A DNA stretch of 64,000 nucleotides from Hymenobacter volaticus (GCF_022921055.1 NZ_CP095061.1:4131501-4195500); one strand, 5' to 3'; counted from the first letter of the stretch, positions 33,857 to 43,220 are shown. Notes: generated by a model from the letters alone, not told the origin. A program made the numbers and translations.

Positions 33857-36712
33857 CTATTTGGTAGTAGGCAGGGTTACGCTCAGGCGAGCGAAATAGA
33901 AGCCGCCGTTGTAACCAAACTGATTGGGGTTGTAGATAGTACGGCCGCGGTTGGTGTTGTCGAGGCTGGAGTTGTAGTTTAGCAGCGGATCGACCGAGAA
34001 GTTATTGGCATTGTTGCGCGGGTTGATTTTGTACTTGTCAGGATAAACATCGAAAAGGTTGTTGGCGCCCACGGTCAACCCAATTTCCTTGATAAGCTGC
34101 ACACTCACAGTTAAGTCGGTTACCCATTTAGCCCGGAAGGTCTGGTCGATAGATGAGTAAAGGAACGTGTCGCCAGTGGGGCTGCCGAGGCGGGCGTCTT
34201 TGTACTCCACTGCTCCAAAACGCACGGTGCGCAGCTCTACACCAAAAATGCCGATTGAGTAGTTAGCGGTCAGATTGACTTTGCTGCGAGGCTGCGCTGT
34301 TTCCAAGCGGCCCCGCTGCTGCCGGTCGAACAAGGTGTTTTGCAGATTGATGGCGCCGGGAGTTTGGTCGTTATCGATAGTAGAGGAGCTGCGGACCCGT
34401 TGCACTTCGGTTTTGTTGAAGTTGGCAGCCACTGTCAATCCCAAGCGGCCCGCACCAAGGGGCAGCCGCTCGTTGGCGACAATATCGACACCCCGGGTGC
34501 GCGTATCCACTGCATTGGCAAAGAACTGCACTTGGCTCACGGGCAAATCACCCAGAATAGCAGCTACCGTGGGGTTGGTGCGGCTAAACTGCGACGAGAG
34601 CACAATCCGGTCATCGATGTCAATCTGGTACGCATCTACCGTCAGAGTGAAGCTTTCTAGTGCCCGCGCTGTCACACCCAGGCTATAGTTCACCGATTTT
34701 TCCTGCTTCAAGGCTGGTATGCCGAAGCCTTGCTGCCCCGTTCCGTTCTGGGTGAAACTATTGCGAACAATGGGATTGTCGTTGTTCACGGTTAGTACCT
34801 GCTGCGCGTTGCCCTGCACGAATTGGGTGCTGGTGTTGGTGAAGTAGCGCTGTTGCAGCGAAGGCGCTCGGAAACCGTTGCCGACAGTACCACGCACAGC
34901 CAACTGCTCTAGGATGCTGTAGCGGGCCGAAACCTTACCGCTCACGTTGGAGCCAAAGTCGCTGTAGCGCTCGGCGCGGCCAGCTATTCCTACCAGCAGT
35001 TTCTCAGTTAGGTCGCTTTCCAAATCGATGTAGCCAGCTATGTTGTTACGCGAGCGGTCCACTTCATCAGATGGCTGATAGCCCGGAAACACTTGCGCCC
35101 CGGCAGCGGCTGGAGTACCCGTGGAAGTCGGCGTGACGTTCACGCGGCGGCCGCCGTAGATATAAGAGCCAGGGTCACCAGCGCCGATTTGGTAGTTGTC
35201 GTTGCGGTATTCCCCGCCAAAAGCCACGTTGAGGGTACTCAAGGCAGCTACGTCGGTGAAGTGGCGCGTGAAATTCAGGTTGGTGGTATTCTGCCGAAAG
35301 GCTATAGTGCCCGCGTAAAAAGTAGTCGGCGTATAGCCGATCAGTGAGGCATTGAGTGTGTTGCTGATGTCGAAACGGATTTCGTTGCGGCCGAAGGTGT
35401 TGCTCAAATCCACATCGAAACCACCCACCGTAGCCCGCAACCCGGCAATAACCGATTGGTCGTCGATGCGGGTGTTGATAAATGGCAGAAAGCCGTTCGG
35501 ATACAGGTTCAGGTCAATTTGCGTGACTTGATTGGGCAGACGGTAGAAACCGGCAGCTTTGCCAGTACGGTGCGTGGCGCCAGCCGTCACGTAAGCCTCT
35601 AGCCCAATAGCCGGCAGGAGCTTGTAGCCAGCATTCAGGAAGCCCCCAATGTTGCGCGACTCCGACTGTCCCAACCGCAAGTTGCGGCGGTCGAAGCCGT
35701 TTTGTGCCACCAGCAGATCGTCTTCGGCCTTCAAAGCGCGGCGCTTATCCTCGGTATCGGCGCTACCAGGAAAGTTGCCGCTGTTGCCGCCCAGGTAGAT
35801 GAGCGGGGCCGTATCGACGCCGGAGCGGTTGGTGTAGCCCCGGTTACTGAATTGCCCGCTCAAATCCACATAGCCCCGGCCCGCTAAGCCAATGCCCACG
35901 TTGGCGTCGGCTTGGTAGAGGCGGCCGTCGCCCTCGTAGGTTTCGCCCACAGTGCTGGTAGCTTGAATACCGGTGGTGTCGTCTTTGAGTTGAATGTTGA
36001 TTACGCCGGCAATAGCATCGGAGCCATACTGCGCGGCGGCCCCATCGCGCAATACTTCAATACGCTTAATAGAAGCATTGGGAATGACGTTCAAATCGGT
36101 ACCCACCGAGCCGCGGCCAACCGTGCCGTTGATGTTGACCAGAGCCGAGCTGTGCCGCCGCTTACCATTTACGAGTACCAGCACTTGGTCGGGTCCGAGG
36201 CCGCGCAACGACGCTGGATCGACGTGGTCGGTGCCATCGGAAATAGCCTGCCGCGACGACTGAAACGACGGCGCCACGTAGGTCATAATTTGCGCGACAT
36301 CGGTTTGGGCAAAAGCCTTTATCTCGCGAGCCGAAATTACATCGACGGGCGAGGTAGTAAGGATGTTGGAGCGGCCTTCGGTAGCACGAGAACCGGTTAC
36401 TACTACCTCGTTTAGGTCGGTAGCGGCATCGGTAAGGCGTACATCGATTGTGGTACGGCCATTGACGGGTATCTGCTGACTTGCCGACCCCACTGCAGAA
36501 AATACCAGCGTAGCAGTACCCGGCACCTCGATGCGGTAGCGGCCTTCGCCATCGGTGGAAGTACCGTTAGTGGTTCCCTGTTGCAGCACCGTCACACCGG
36601 GCTGAGGACCACCGGTTCCATTGACCCGGCCCGTCACGGTGATGTTCTGGGCAAAACCTGGGATTAAAACCAGCAGGAAAAACCCTAGGAAAAGGAATAA
36701 ATTTTTACTCAT
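33857..36712 (-). CDS. TonB-dependent outer-membrane receptor
   Basis: 951 residues. Signal peptide ends GFAQ. A carboxypeptidase-regulatory-like domain (residues 22-100: VTGRVNGTGGPQPGVTVLQQ, GRYRIEVPG) precedes the plug domain (about 115-235: VDVISAREIKAFAQTDVAQIM, SLRGLGPDQVLVLVNGKRRH, IKRIEVLRDGAAAQYGSDAI). The 22-strand barrel runs from about 245 to the end. The aromatic-rich C-terminus (GGFYFARLSVTLP) fits insertion by the BAM machinery. No SusD gene follows, so it is a classical rather than SusC-type receptor; the ligand is unknown. It is intact, unlike the SusC gene at 52-55 kb. Confidence 0.93.
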   Translation of the reverse strand: MSKNLFLFLGFFLLVLIPGFAQNITVTGRVNGTGGPQPGVTVLQQGTTNGTSTDGEGRYRIEVPGTATLVFSAVGSASQQIPVNGRTTIDVRLTDAATDLNEVVVTGSRATEGRSNILTTSPVDVISAREIKAFAQTDVAQIMTYVAPSFQSSRQAISDGTDHVDPASLRGLGPDQVLVLVNGKRRHSSALVNINGTVGRGSVGTDLNVIPNASIKRIEVLRDGAAAQYGSDAIAGVINIQLKDDTTGIQATSTVGETYEGDGRLYQADANVGIGLAGRGYVDLSGQFSNRGYTNRSGVDTAPLIYLGGNSGNFPGSADTEDKRRALKAEDDLLVAQNGFDRRNLRLGQSESRNIGGFLNAGYKLLPAIGLEAYVTAGATHRTGKAAGFYRLPNQVTQIDLNLYPNGFLPFINTRIDDQSVIAGLRATVGGFDVDLSNTFGRNEIRFDISNTLNASLIGYTPTTFYAGTIAFRQNTTNLNFTRHFTDVAALSTLNVAFGGEYRNDNYQIGAGDPGSYIYGGRRVNVTPTSTGTPAAAGAQVFPGYQPSDEVDRSRNNIAGYIDLESDLTEKLLVGIAGRAERYSDFGSNVSGKVSARYSILEQLAVRGTVGNGFRAPSLQQRYFTNTSTQFVQGNAQQVLTVNNDNPIVRNSFTQNGTGQQGFGIPALKQEKSVNYSLGVTARALESFTLTVDAYQIDIDDRIVLSSQFSRTNPTVAAILGDLPVSQVQFFANAVDTRTRGVDIVANERLPLGAGRLGLTVAANFNKTEVQRVRSSSTIDNDQTPGAINLQNTLFDRQQRGRLETAQPRSKVNLTANYSIGIFGVELRTVRFGAVEYKDARLGSPTGDTFLYSSIDQTFRAKWVTDLTVSVQLIKEIGLTVGANNLFDVYPDKYKINPRNNANNFSVDPLLNYNSSLDNTNRGRTIYNPNQFGYNGGFYFARLSVTLPTTK

Positions 36713-37058
36713 ACAAACGGTGGTAAGATTGGAGATCTGAAGAGGCCCAAAGAGAATCTATCAACCACACTACATGCAATCAGCCTTCTTGTTGAGGCCC
36801 CTCCTTTTGTCTAATATAGCCACAGGATTTTAATATTTCTGGTTATTCCCAGCCTAGCAGCAAAATATACTGATAACGCTAGGGCCAATAACTGCTTGCT
36901 TACACTTAGTACTTGTTCATATTGGGCTAGTGACAAGACAGGCTACAGCATGAAACGTGCACCTAATGCATTAGCGCACAACATAACCCTAATAGCAGTC
37001 AATAGCCTCACAGGATTATAAGCTTGTTTTTAACATTGTCTCTTAGGACAACCTTGAT
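36713..37058. other. Intergenic region upstream of the TonB receptor
   Basis: About 345 bp, AT-rich. No gene seen. It must contain the receptor promoter on the minus strand; no clear operator was recognised. Confidence 0.5.
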
Positions 37059-38035
37059 TTAGCGCCACCAGTGCCCCGGCAGCGGCCCATCAGCAACATT
37101 TACACGCTGTCCGGGGCAGGCAGCAATAACGGTACGTTCGAGCTTGCCGCGGCTAGCAGGCGGTCGGCTGGTTCGTGCCAGCTGTGGAAAGCTAGGTTGA
37201 AGGTAGCCCAGTGCAAGGGCAGCAACGCTCCGCCACCCAACGCCCGATGCGCTACCAGTGCCTCGTCGGGGCCCATGTGAATGGCTGCCCATTGCTCGTC
37301 GTAAGCTCCTATTTCCAGCATTACCAAGTCAAAAGGCCCGTAGGCTGCTCCTATTTCGCGGAAGCCCGTTTCAAATGGACCCGAGTCGCCACCAAAAAAA
37401 GCACGGTACTTGGGGCCAAGAATACACCAAGAGGCCCACAGGGTAGTGTCGCGGATGAGCCCACGACCCGAAAAGTGCCGGGCCGGCGTGGCAACGAGTG
37501 TATGCTCTTGACCAACCACAATTTCTTGCCACCAGTCCAGTTCATGAACCTGGCTGCCCGCTACACCCCACCGGCGCAAGTGGCCCCCGACCCCTAATGG
37601 GCAGAAAAAAGGCACACCCGTCTTGGCTAGCTCCCGAATAGCATCTTTGTCGAGGTGGTCGTAGTGGTCGTGTGAAAGAATTACGCCATCAAGAACTGGC
37701 AAATCTGATAGGGGCAATGGGGGCGCAAAAAACCGTTTCGGCCCTAGTGCCACCGGCGAGGCCCGCAACCGCCAGACCGGATCGGTCAGAAACCTCTTGC
37801 CATCTATTTCTAGCAGCGTGCTAGAGTGGCCAAACCACGTCACGCGCAATGTCGCTGCTGGTACGGGCTCAGATAAAGCCGCTGCGTCGGCCCGAAATGG
37901 CCCAAGCGGCCGACGCGGCACTCGCTCTTGTTTGCCAAAGATTTGTCGCCGCAGCATCAAGCCGTAGTCCGACGACATAGTGGTGGGCACGGTATTCGAG
38001 AATTTTTTGCCGTTGAAATGAGAAGGGGTTTTCAT
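37059..38035 (-). CDS. MBL-fold metallo-hydrolase (UlaG/NAPE-PLD-like), apparent frameshift near the 3' end
   Basis: About 325 residues if repaired. Motifs: VTWFGHSSTLLEIDG, the metallo-beta-lactamase metal site SHDHYDHLD, PARHFSGRG and FFGGDSGPFE, then PLHWATFNLAFH. This is the pattern of the NAPE-PLD/UlaG-like group of metal-dependent hydrolases, likely using two zinc ions. As read, translation stops at 37100 after LLLPAPDSV. One more base in the CCGGGG stretch at 37111-37116 instead gives LLLPAPGQRVNVADGPLPGHWWR, ending at 37059. The repaired end has the Trp-rich finish seen in relatives. Lost residues lie after the catalytic core, so function may survive either way. Substrate unknown. Confidence 0.82.
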
Positions 38036-38153
38036 GCGCAGTGCTAAGCGTTAGCGGTTGCCTTGCATAAACGCCTAACTCTTGGGTTTACTTTAACCTA
38101 AGCAGCACAAGGTGTTCGTTTGCTACCATTCCATTCCCATTTCAGGCCCGATA

Positions 38154-38193
38154 CAACAACAGCAGGCTCCCCCGAAGGAAAACCTGCTGTTGT
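38154..38193 (-). terminator. Hairpin after the transsulfuration gene, possible terminator
   Basis: ACAACAGCAGG / CCTGCTGTTGT, 11 bp, 16-nt loop, 60 bp past the stop codon of the 38253-39392 gene on the minus strand. Only a weak T-run (TTGTTGTAT). Confidence 0.5.
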
Positions 38194-38252
38194 AAGCGGC
38201 TACGTGTGCGCACTAGGGCCGCACCTCACCGGTTCTGTATGCCGAAGCTTCA

Positions 38253-39392
38253 TTACCCTATTGCCTGCCGCAGATCCTCAATCAAATCCTCAACATCTTC
38301 GATACCCACGCTCAAACGAATCAGAGAGTCGGAGAGACCAGCTTTGCGGCGCTCTTCAGCCGGAATGCTAGCGTGAGTCATGCTAGCCGGATGGCCGGAA
38401 AGGCTTTCCACGCCACCCAAGCTTTCGGCAAGGGTGAACAACTGCAGTTTTTCGAGCACGGCAACGGCATCTTCCATTTTGTCGCCTTCCAGCACGAAGG
38501 AAATCATGCCGCCAAAATCGTTCATCTGACGAGCCGCCACTTCGTGGTTAGGATGATCCGAGAAGCCAGGCCAGAACACCTTGCCTACTTTCGGATGGGA
38601 TTTTAGGAACTCCGCTACAGCACGGCCATTCTCGCAGTGGCGTTGCATACGGATATGCAGCGTTTTGAGGCCCCGCAGCACCAAGAAGCAGTCTTGTGGG
38701 CCGGGCGTGCCGCCGCAAGCGTTTTGCAGAAAGCGCAGCCGCTCGTGCAGTTCGTCGTCCTTCACTACTATAGCACCCATTACGACGTCGGAGTGGCCGC
38801 CCATATACTTGGTCAGGGAGTGCATTACCATATCGGCGCCTAGGTCCAATGGGGTTTGCAGATAAGGCGTCGAGAAAGTATTATCCACCACCAGCAGCGC
38901 CCCGGCCTTCTTTGCAACAGCGGCAGCGGCCGCAATGTCAATCACGTTGAGCAGCGGGTTGGTAGGCGTTTCCACCCAAATCAGCCGGGTACGCTCGGTT
39001 ACGGCCGCTTCCACCGCTTGCATATCGTGCATAGGCACGAAGTTGAACTTGATACCGTAGTTGGCAAATACTTTAGTGAAGATGCGGTAGGAGCCGCCGT
39101 ACAAGTCGTTGGTGCTGATTACTTCGTCGCCAGGCTGCAACAGCTTAACAATAACGTCGATGGCAGCCATACCGGAAGCAAAGGCGAGGCCGTGCTTGCC
39201 GTTTTCGAGCGCAGCTACCGCATTTTGCAGCTGCGTACGGGTCGGATTGTGCGTGCGGGAGTATTCGTAGCCTTTGTGGTCGCCGGGTGAGCGTTGCACA
39301 TAGGTTGAGGTCTGATAGATAGGCGTCATGATGGCCCCCGTTTCAGGGTCAGGATGCACACCGGCATGAATGGCTTTGGTTCCGAATTTCAT
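38253..39392 (-). CDS. Cystathionine gamma-synthase / lyase family PLP enzyme
   Basis: 379 residues, the normal length. It starts MKFGTKAIHAG and has YEYSRTHNPTR, FASGMAAIDVIV (PLP phosphate loop), the cofactor Asp in LLVVDNTFSTPYLQ, and the Schiff-base Lys in HSLTKYMGGHSDVVMG. The late motif LGGVESLSGHPASMTHAS is also typical. The enzyme handles sulfur amino acids; synthase, gamma-lyase and beta-lyase activities cannot be separated by eye. No other methionine or cysteine gene lies beside it. A matching -7 box lies 41 bp upstream. Confidence 0.93.
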   Translation of the reverse strand: MKFGTKAIHAGVHPDPETGAIMTPIYQTSTYVQRSPGDHKGYEYSRTHNPTRTQLQNAVAALENGKHGLAFASGMAAIDVIVKLLQPGDEVISTNDLYGGSYRIFTKVFANYGIKFNFVPMHDMQAVEAAVTERTRLIWVETPTNPLLNVIDIAAAAAVAKKAGALLVVDNTFSTPYLQTPLDLGADMVMHSLTKYMGGHSDVVMGAIVVKDDELHERLRFLQNACGGTPGPQDCFLVLRGLKTLHIRMQRHCENGRAVAEFLKSHPKVGKVFWPGFSDHPNHEVAARQMNDFGGMISFVLEGDKMEDAVAVLEKLQLFTLAESLGGVESLSGHPASMTHASIPAEERRKAGLSDSLIRLSVGIEDVEDLIEDLRQAIG

Positions 39393-39432
39393 GTAAGATC
39401 TTCTAATGTATGGGAAGGGGTGAGAGGCGCGG

Positions 39433-39440
39433 CAAAGGTA
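39433..39440 (-). promoter_or_regulatory. -7 box of the transsulfuration gene
   Basis: Reads TACCTTTG on the minus strand, matching TAnnTTTG. It lies 41 bp upstream of the start codon, a normal leader length. Confidence 0.45.
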
Positions 39441-39604
39441 GAAAGGTAGAAGTCTTTCGCGCGGCCTTTACAACAAAGCAACGTGGCCAGATGGCACATT
39501 ACCTGAATATTTATTTTCGGCAATACGCTGCTTGGTATTTAAGCTGAACAGCTACGTTCCTATCTTGTCGGTAAAATCTTATTCACTTTCTGCCTGATAT
39601 TCAA

Positions 39605-40486
39605 TTGAAAAAACTTCTATTCCTATTAGCTTTTGTAGGCACGCATCTAGCCTCTTTTGCTGCTCCTACTCCGCCTGATTCTGTAGACCGTGAACAAGTC
39701 TACGTCGACTCTGTGCAAGCGGCCCTGAAGTATCAAACCGGACATATTACCTTCCCCGATAACCTAGGCTCTATCAACGTGCCGAAGGGATTCCGCTACC
39801 TCGATGCCCGTCAGAGTGAATATGTACTGACTGAGCTTTGGGGCAACCCCAAGAGTGAGTCATTGGGCATGCTGTTTCCAACTGATAAGGGGCCGCTTGA
39901 CGACAACAACTGGGCTTTCGCCATTGAATACGACCCCTCGGGTTATGTAGAAGACAACGATGCGGCCGACATCGACTATGACGATCTGCTCAAGGAAATG
40001 CAGAACGATACTGAAGAAAGCAACCTCGAGCGGGAAGCCAATGGCTACGGACGAATCTTGCTCATGGGCTGGGCTGCTAAGCCCTACTATGATGCCAAGC
40101 TCAACGTGCTGCATTGGGCCAAGGAATTGCGTTTCAGCGGTTCCGCCTCCACCACCCTTAACTACGATGTGCGGGTATTAGGCCGCAAAGGTGTGCTCAC
40201 GTTGCAAGCAATTGGCGACATGTCGCAGTTACCGGAAATCAAAAGCACCATTCCGGCGGTCATCCGAAGCGTGGAATTTGCGAAAGGCCAGCAGTACACC
40301 GATTTCAACCCAGAGCTAGACGAGGTAGCGGCATATGGCATTGGCGGGCTCGTGGCGGGCAAAGTACTAGCCAAAGCGGGCGCCTTGGCTCTTGTGGCCA
40401 AATTCTGGAAGATTATCGTGGCACTGGTTGCCGCCGGCTGGACAGCTATCCGCCGTTTCTTAGGCGGTAAAACAACCGACGAATAA
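39605..40486 (+). CDS. DUF2167 membrane protein
   Basis: 293 residues, TTG start (no in-frame ATG before the signal peptide). Signal peptide MKKLLFLLAFVGTHLASFAA. The core from about residue 40 to 215 shows DUF2167 features: GHITFPDNLGSINVPKGFRYLD, MLFPTDKGPLDDNNWAFAIEY, LMGWAAKPYYDAKLNVLHWAKEL and LNYDVRVLGRKGVLTLQAI. The C-terminus has membrane helices (GIGGLVAGKVLAKAGALALVA and IIVALVAAGW) and a basic tail. Family function is unknown. The gene ends in front of a GC-rich terminator-like hairpin. Confidence 0.9.
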   Translation: MKKLLFLLAFVGTHLASFAAPTPPDSVDREQVYVDSVQAALKYQTGHITFPDNLGSINVPKGFRYLDARQSEYVLTELWGNPKSESLGMLFPTDKGPLDDNNWAFAIEYDPSGYVEDNDAADIDYDDLLKEMQNDTEESNLEREANGYGRILLMGWAAKPYYDAKLNVLHWAKELRFSGSASTTLNYDVRVLGRKGVLTLQAIGDMSQLPEIKSTIPAVIRSVEFAKGQQYTDFNPELDEVAAYGIGGLVAGKVLAKAGALALVAKFWKIIVALVAAGWTAIRRFLGGKTTDE

Positions 40487-40538
40487 GCGGCTCCCGTCGG
40501 AAGCGCAGCCTTCCGCTCCGTTCTTACGTTCTTACCTT

Positions 40539-40570
40539 CGGGCCGGCCGCACAGAGCCGGCCCGATTGTT
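40539..40570 (+). terminator. GC-rich terminator-like hairpin between the DUF2167 and VTT genes
   Basis: CGGGCCGGC / GCCGGCCCG, 9-bp stem, 8-nt loop, then ATTGTTTTC. It ends about 10 bp before the VTT start codon, so it may attenuate rather than fully stop transcription. Confidence 0.6.
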
Positions 40571-40580
40571 TTCTAAGCCT

Positions 40581-41294
40581 ATGGCCTTTCTCCGCGAGCT
40601 TTTTCAGAAGAACGCCTCCACCCTGCTTTCCATGTTTCTGTTGGTGGCGTTGCCTGTGGTGGGCAGTTCCTCACTGAGTTACGTCCTCTACCGCAACCAA
40701 GCCCTGCTGGAACACCTCACCTTTGGTCAGAGCCTGCTTTACTTCTGCATCATTGCTTTCACCATGGCGTTTGCCATCACCCCCACCACGTTTGTGGCCC
40801 TAGTTACGGGGTTTTACCTAGGATGGGCGGGTCTACCAGGCATGGTCTTGGCCTATGCATTGGCGGCGTTGGTAGGGTACCAGGTAGCCGCTTCTCTCGA
40901 CCACGGTAAGATGCTGCAATTTCTTCACCACTTCCCCAAGGCCGATGCTGTCATGCGCGAGCTCAAGCATGACAGTTGGCAGCTCATCATCCTAACGCGC
41001 ATTTCGCCGGTGCTTCCTTTCGCCCTGATGACGTTTGTGTTAGCCGTGATGCGTGTAGACCGCAAGCGTTTTCTACTGGCCTCAGTGATGGGTATGTTAC
41101 CGCGAAGCTTATTTTTCTATTGGTTGGGCACCAAAGCGCAAGACGTCTTCTCCCTCTTGAAAGACCCTGATACTGGTACGGCGGGCAAGCTGCTCGTTAT
41201 TGGACTGGTAGCTGTGTCGTTGTTTGGTCTCTATTTTCTGTTCAACCGCGCTCTTAAGCGGGCTTTAAGTGGTAGTACTGGAAAAGAACAGTAA
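40581..41294 (+). CDS. VTT-domain (TVP38/TMEM64, DedA-like) membrane protein
   Basis: 237 residues from the ATG at 40581; an in-frame TTG five codons upstream lies close to the hairpin and is less likely. Five to six hydrophobic segments. The VTT core reads ITPTTFVALVTGFYLGWAGLPGMVLAYALAALVGY, then LTRISPVLPFALMTFVLAV with the conserved Arg, and VMGMLPRSLFFYWLG. Such proteins are thought to act in phospholipid scrambling or envelope homeostasis; the substrate here is not known. Confidence 0.88.
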   Translation: MAFLRELFQKNASTLLSMFLLVALPVVGSSSLSYVLYRNQALLEHLTFGQSLLYFCIIAFTMAFAITPTTFVALVTGFYLGWAGLPGMVLAYALAALVGYQVAASLDHGKMLQFLHHFPKADAVMRELKHDSWQLIILTRISPVLPFALMTFVLAVMRVDRKRFLLASVMGMLPRSLFFYWLGTKAQDVFSLLKDPDTGTAGKLLVIGLVAVSLFGLYFLFNRALKRALSGSTGKEQ

Positions 41295-41365
41295 AAATTT
41301 AAAACTGACTTTCAGCGGCTTGCAGGTTTGCCAGCAAGAATTTCAATCTAATTATGCCAACAAGC

Positions 41366-41397
41366 TTGCCGGACTAAAATTTAAGCTGTTATCTTTG
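41366..41397 (+). promoter_or_regulatory. Promoter of tRNA-Arg
   Basis: -7 box TATCTTTG (41390-41397) matches TAnnTTTG. TTG at 41366-41368 fits the -33 element with 21 bp between. The tRNA begins 20 bp after the -7 box. Confidence 0.65.
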
Positions 41398-41416
41398 TGC
41401 TCCGCAAAGGAAAAAA

Positions 41417-41490
41417 GGTTGTGTAGCTCAATTGGATAGAGCATCTGACTACGAATCAGAAGGTTTAAGGTTCGACTCCTTACACGACCA
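41417..41490 (+). tRNA. tRNA-Arg (anticodon ACG)
   Basis: 74 nt. Acceptor GGTTGTG/CACGACC, D arm GCTC/GAGC, anticodon stem TCTGA/TCAGA with loop CTACGAA (anticodon ACG, usually read as ICG), T arm TAAGG-TTCGACT-CCTTA, discriminator A. No CCA is encoded. Serves CGU, CGC and CGA codons after deamination of A34. Confidence 0.97.
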
Positions 41491-41492
41491 CG

Positions 41493-41526
41493 AAACCCCC
41501 TCAGTAGCTTACTGAGGGGGTTTTTG
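41493..41526 (+). terminator. Terminator of tRNA-Arg
   Basis: AAACCCCCTCAGTA / TACTGAGGGGGTTT with loop GCT, then TTTTT. It begins 2 nt after the tRNA 3' end. Confidence 0.92.
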
Positions 41527-41574
41527 CTTTTCTACCAAATGAATTTGTATTTAGCATTTCTATATAGCTGATCT

Positions 41575-42135
41575 ATGAAATCAATCTTTATCGCACTCTG
41601 GCTGCTTTCCTCAGTCAGCCTTTATGCTCAGACCCCGGCGGCACCTACTCTGCCGGTCGATACGGAAACGAAACGAGTGACCTATACCGGAGTTGTTGCT
41701 GTGGAAGGAGCAAGTCAAAGCGAGCTATACACTCGTGCTAAACTATGGCTCTTCCTGACATTCGACGAAGCGAAAGATGTTATCAAGGTGGATGAGAAGG
41801 ACGCTGGCCTGCTAATTATTAGGGCCTATACTGACCTACCTGTTCGGCTGGCACAGTCAGATTTCGAGCCTACAAACCGGGAAGTAGGCTATACAATGAT
41901 GTTAAACTTCAAAGATGGGCGCTATAAGTATACCCTTACAAACTACCAAGTAATAGGTGTTGGCACATCTACTTCGATTGAAAAGGAAATCACCGCTCAG
42001 CTAGGCAAGCCTAAGAACAAAGGTATTTTCCTTGCACAACAGTACGCGGAAAAGGTTGGCATTTACGCCAAATCACTCACGGAGAGTCTTAGTATTACCC
42101 TTCACAAACCTGTTTCCGGTGAGGAAGAATGGTAA
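41575..42135 (+). CDS. DUF4468 (TBP-like fold) exported protein
   Basis: 186 residues. Signal peptide MKSIFIALWLLSSVSLYAQ. The domain pattern fits DUF4468: ITYTGVVAVEGASQSELYTRAKLWL, then a VIKVDEKDAGLLIIRAYTDLP segment, VGYTMMLNFKDGRYKYTLTNYQV and a helical C-terminus. It is widespread in Bacteroidota, periplasmic, and of unknown function. Stand-alone gene after tRNA-Arg. Confidence 0.85.
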   Translation: MKSIFIALWLLSSVSLYAQTPAAPTLPVDTETKRVTYTGVVAVEGASQSELYTRAKLWLFLTFDEAKDVIKVDEKDAGLLIIRAYTDLPVRLAQSDFEPTNREVGYTMMLNFKDGRYKYTLTNYQVIGVGTSTSIEKEITAQLGKPKNKGIFLAQQYAEKVGIYAKSLTESLSITLHKPVSGEEEW

Positions 42136-42367
42136 TTTATTACCGCATAACAAGCTGGCTAGTGCAATGTGTAGGCTCTTTCGTCCTTGATGGACGCAGT
42201 ATGGCTTCCCTGTACTCTACGTACCGATTATAATCGAAGCCAATAAAAGCTGCTTTGGCTGAGTGAGCTTTCTATTCAACTGAACACCGTTGGTCACTAA
42301 CGCTCTGTTTTCAGCTAATCAGTGTACAGCCTAGGTAGTAGATTCTTAAGATTGAGGCCCGCACTAT

Positions 42368-42583
42368 CTAAGCTGGTACTTGCGTAGTCCGGATTGACGC
42401 CGCAACTTCATGATGTTGTTCATCAGAGAATTGCGCTACATCTCGCTTTCTCAATAATACGGCCCATATAGCGGCTGGCAGCCAACCAACGATGGTGGCT
42501 TGCAGAAAAGTACACAGAATGCCTCTCAGTAGATGGCCATCTAGTATCATACTAAGGCCAGGTAAAAGCAAAGCTAAAAGCAT
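42368..42583 (-). CDS. Small Pmp3/YqaE-like membrane protein
   Basis: 71 residues. Two hydrophobic helices with the Pmp3/UPF0057 layout: LLALLLPGLSMILDGHLLRGI and FLQATIVGWLPAAIWAVLL, followed by a short polar tail. Relatives are stress-linked plasma-membrane proteolipids affecting membrane potential. The first helix lacks the usual PPLAV-like Pro pair, so assignment is by pattern only. Confidence 0.72.
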   Translation of the reverse strand: MLLALLLPGLSMILDGHLLRGILCTFLQATIVGWLPAAIWAVLLRKRDVAQFSDEQHHEVAASIRTTQVPA

Positions 42584-42698
42584 AATAAGCTAATATAAAC
42601 TATTTGCCTGCAACCTACATAATTATACAATAATGATAAAGTACTAATTTGCGTTCCTGTATTAATTATCTGTAAAACAGTTGATTACTCAACTTATA

Positions 42699-43163
42699 TC
42701 AAGAAAGCAGTTTAGCTTGGTGAGCAGCGCTGATAATGGCAGGTGCATTCTTGATGGTAGCCAATACAACCTCCTTGGCGGCTTGCTTTAATTCATCTTT
42801 GCTTATGTCTCGGGTCTCCTCAAGCACTAGGTCTCCCATCGTTTTGAAAGCCGATGACAAGGCTTTGCGTTTGGGCCTTTCTTCCTTCAATTGCTCATAA
42901 ATTAAAGCAATTTGCGCGTTGATCTTGAGCCGACGGGTATGAAAAACCGAATCATTGGCTACTACAGGCTGTATAGTTTCGAGCAGTTTCACTAATGGCA
43001 GCAATTTGGTTGCTGTCGAGAGTATAGCTCCATTTAGTCTTTGATGTTTGCCAGCAGCAGTAATCTCGTTTACCCCCAGAGAGGTAACTGCTTCCGAGTC
43101 GGGACTATAACCGTCATGGGTATAGCTTTCTTCTGATGGGATTTTATCTACGTTTGAATTCAT
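42699..43163 (-). CDS. Hypothetical helical protein
   Basis: 154 residues, no signal peptide, no membrane segment. The first 40 residues are polar and probably disordered; the rest is predicted helical (LKINAQIALIYEQLKEERPKRK, VVLATIKNAPAIISAAHQAKLL). I recognise no family. A 12-bp inverted repeat lies directly upstream (43169-43220), which supports a regulated real gene. Confidence 0.6.
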   Translation of the reverse strand: MNSNVDKIPSEESYTHDGYSPDSEAVTSLGVNEITAAGKHQRLNGAILSTATKLLPLVKLLETIQPVVANDSVFHTRRLKINAQIALIYEQLKEERPKRKALSSAFKTMGDLVLEETRDISKDELKQAAKEVVLATIKNAPAIISAAHQAKLLS

Positions 43164-43168
43164 GTACT

Positions 43169-43220
43169 AAGTAATGCAATCCCTTTTCGTACTAAGTACT
43201 TGTAAAGTATTGCATTACTT
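43169..43220. promoter_or_regulatory. Inverted repeat upstream of a hypothetical gene
   Basis: AAGTAATGCAAT (43169-43180) and ATTGCATTACTT (43209-43220) are exact reverse complements 28 bp apart, immediately before the start codon at 43163. The rest of 43164-43470 (about 300 bp) shows no gene. Could be an operator or a leader hairpin. Confidence 0.45.

Noticed and set aside
37059..37292. Separate 77-residue protein
   Set aside because: Only its last 20 or so residues make sense, as the displaced C-terminus of the MBL hydrolase in another frame.
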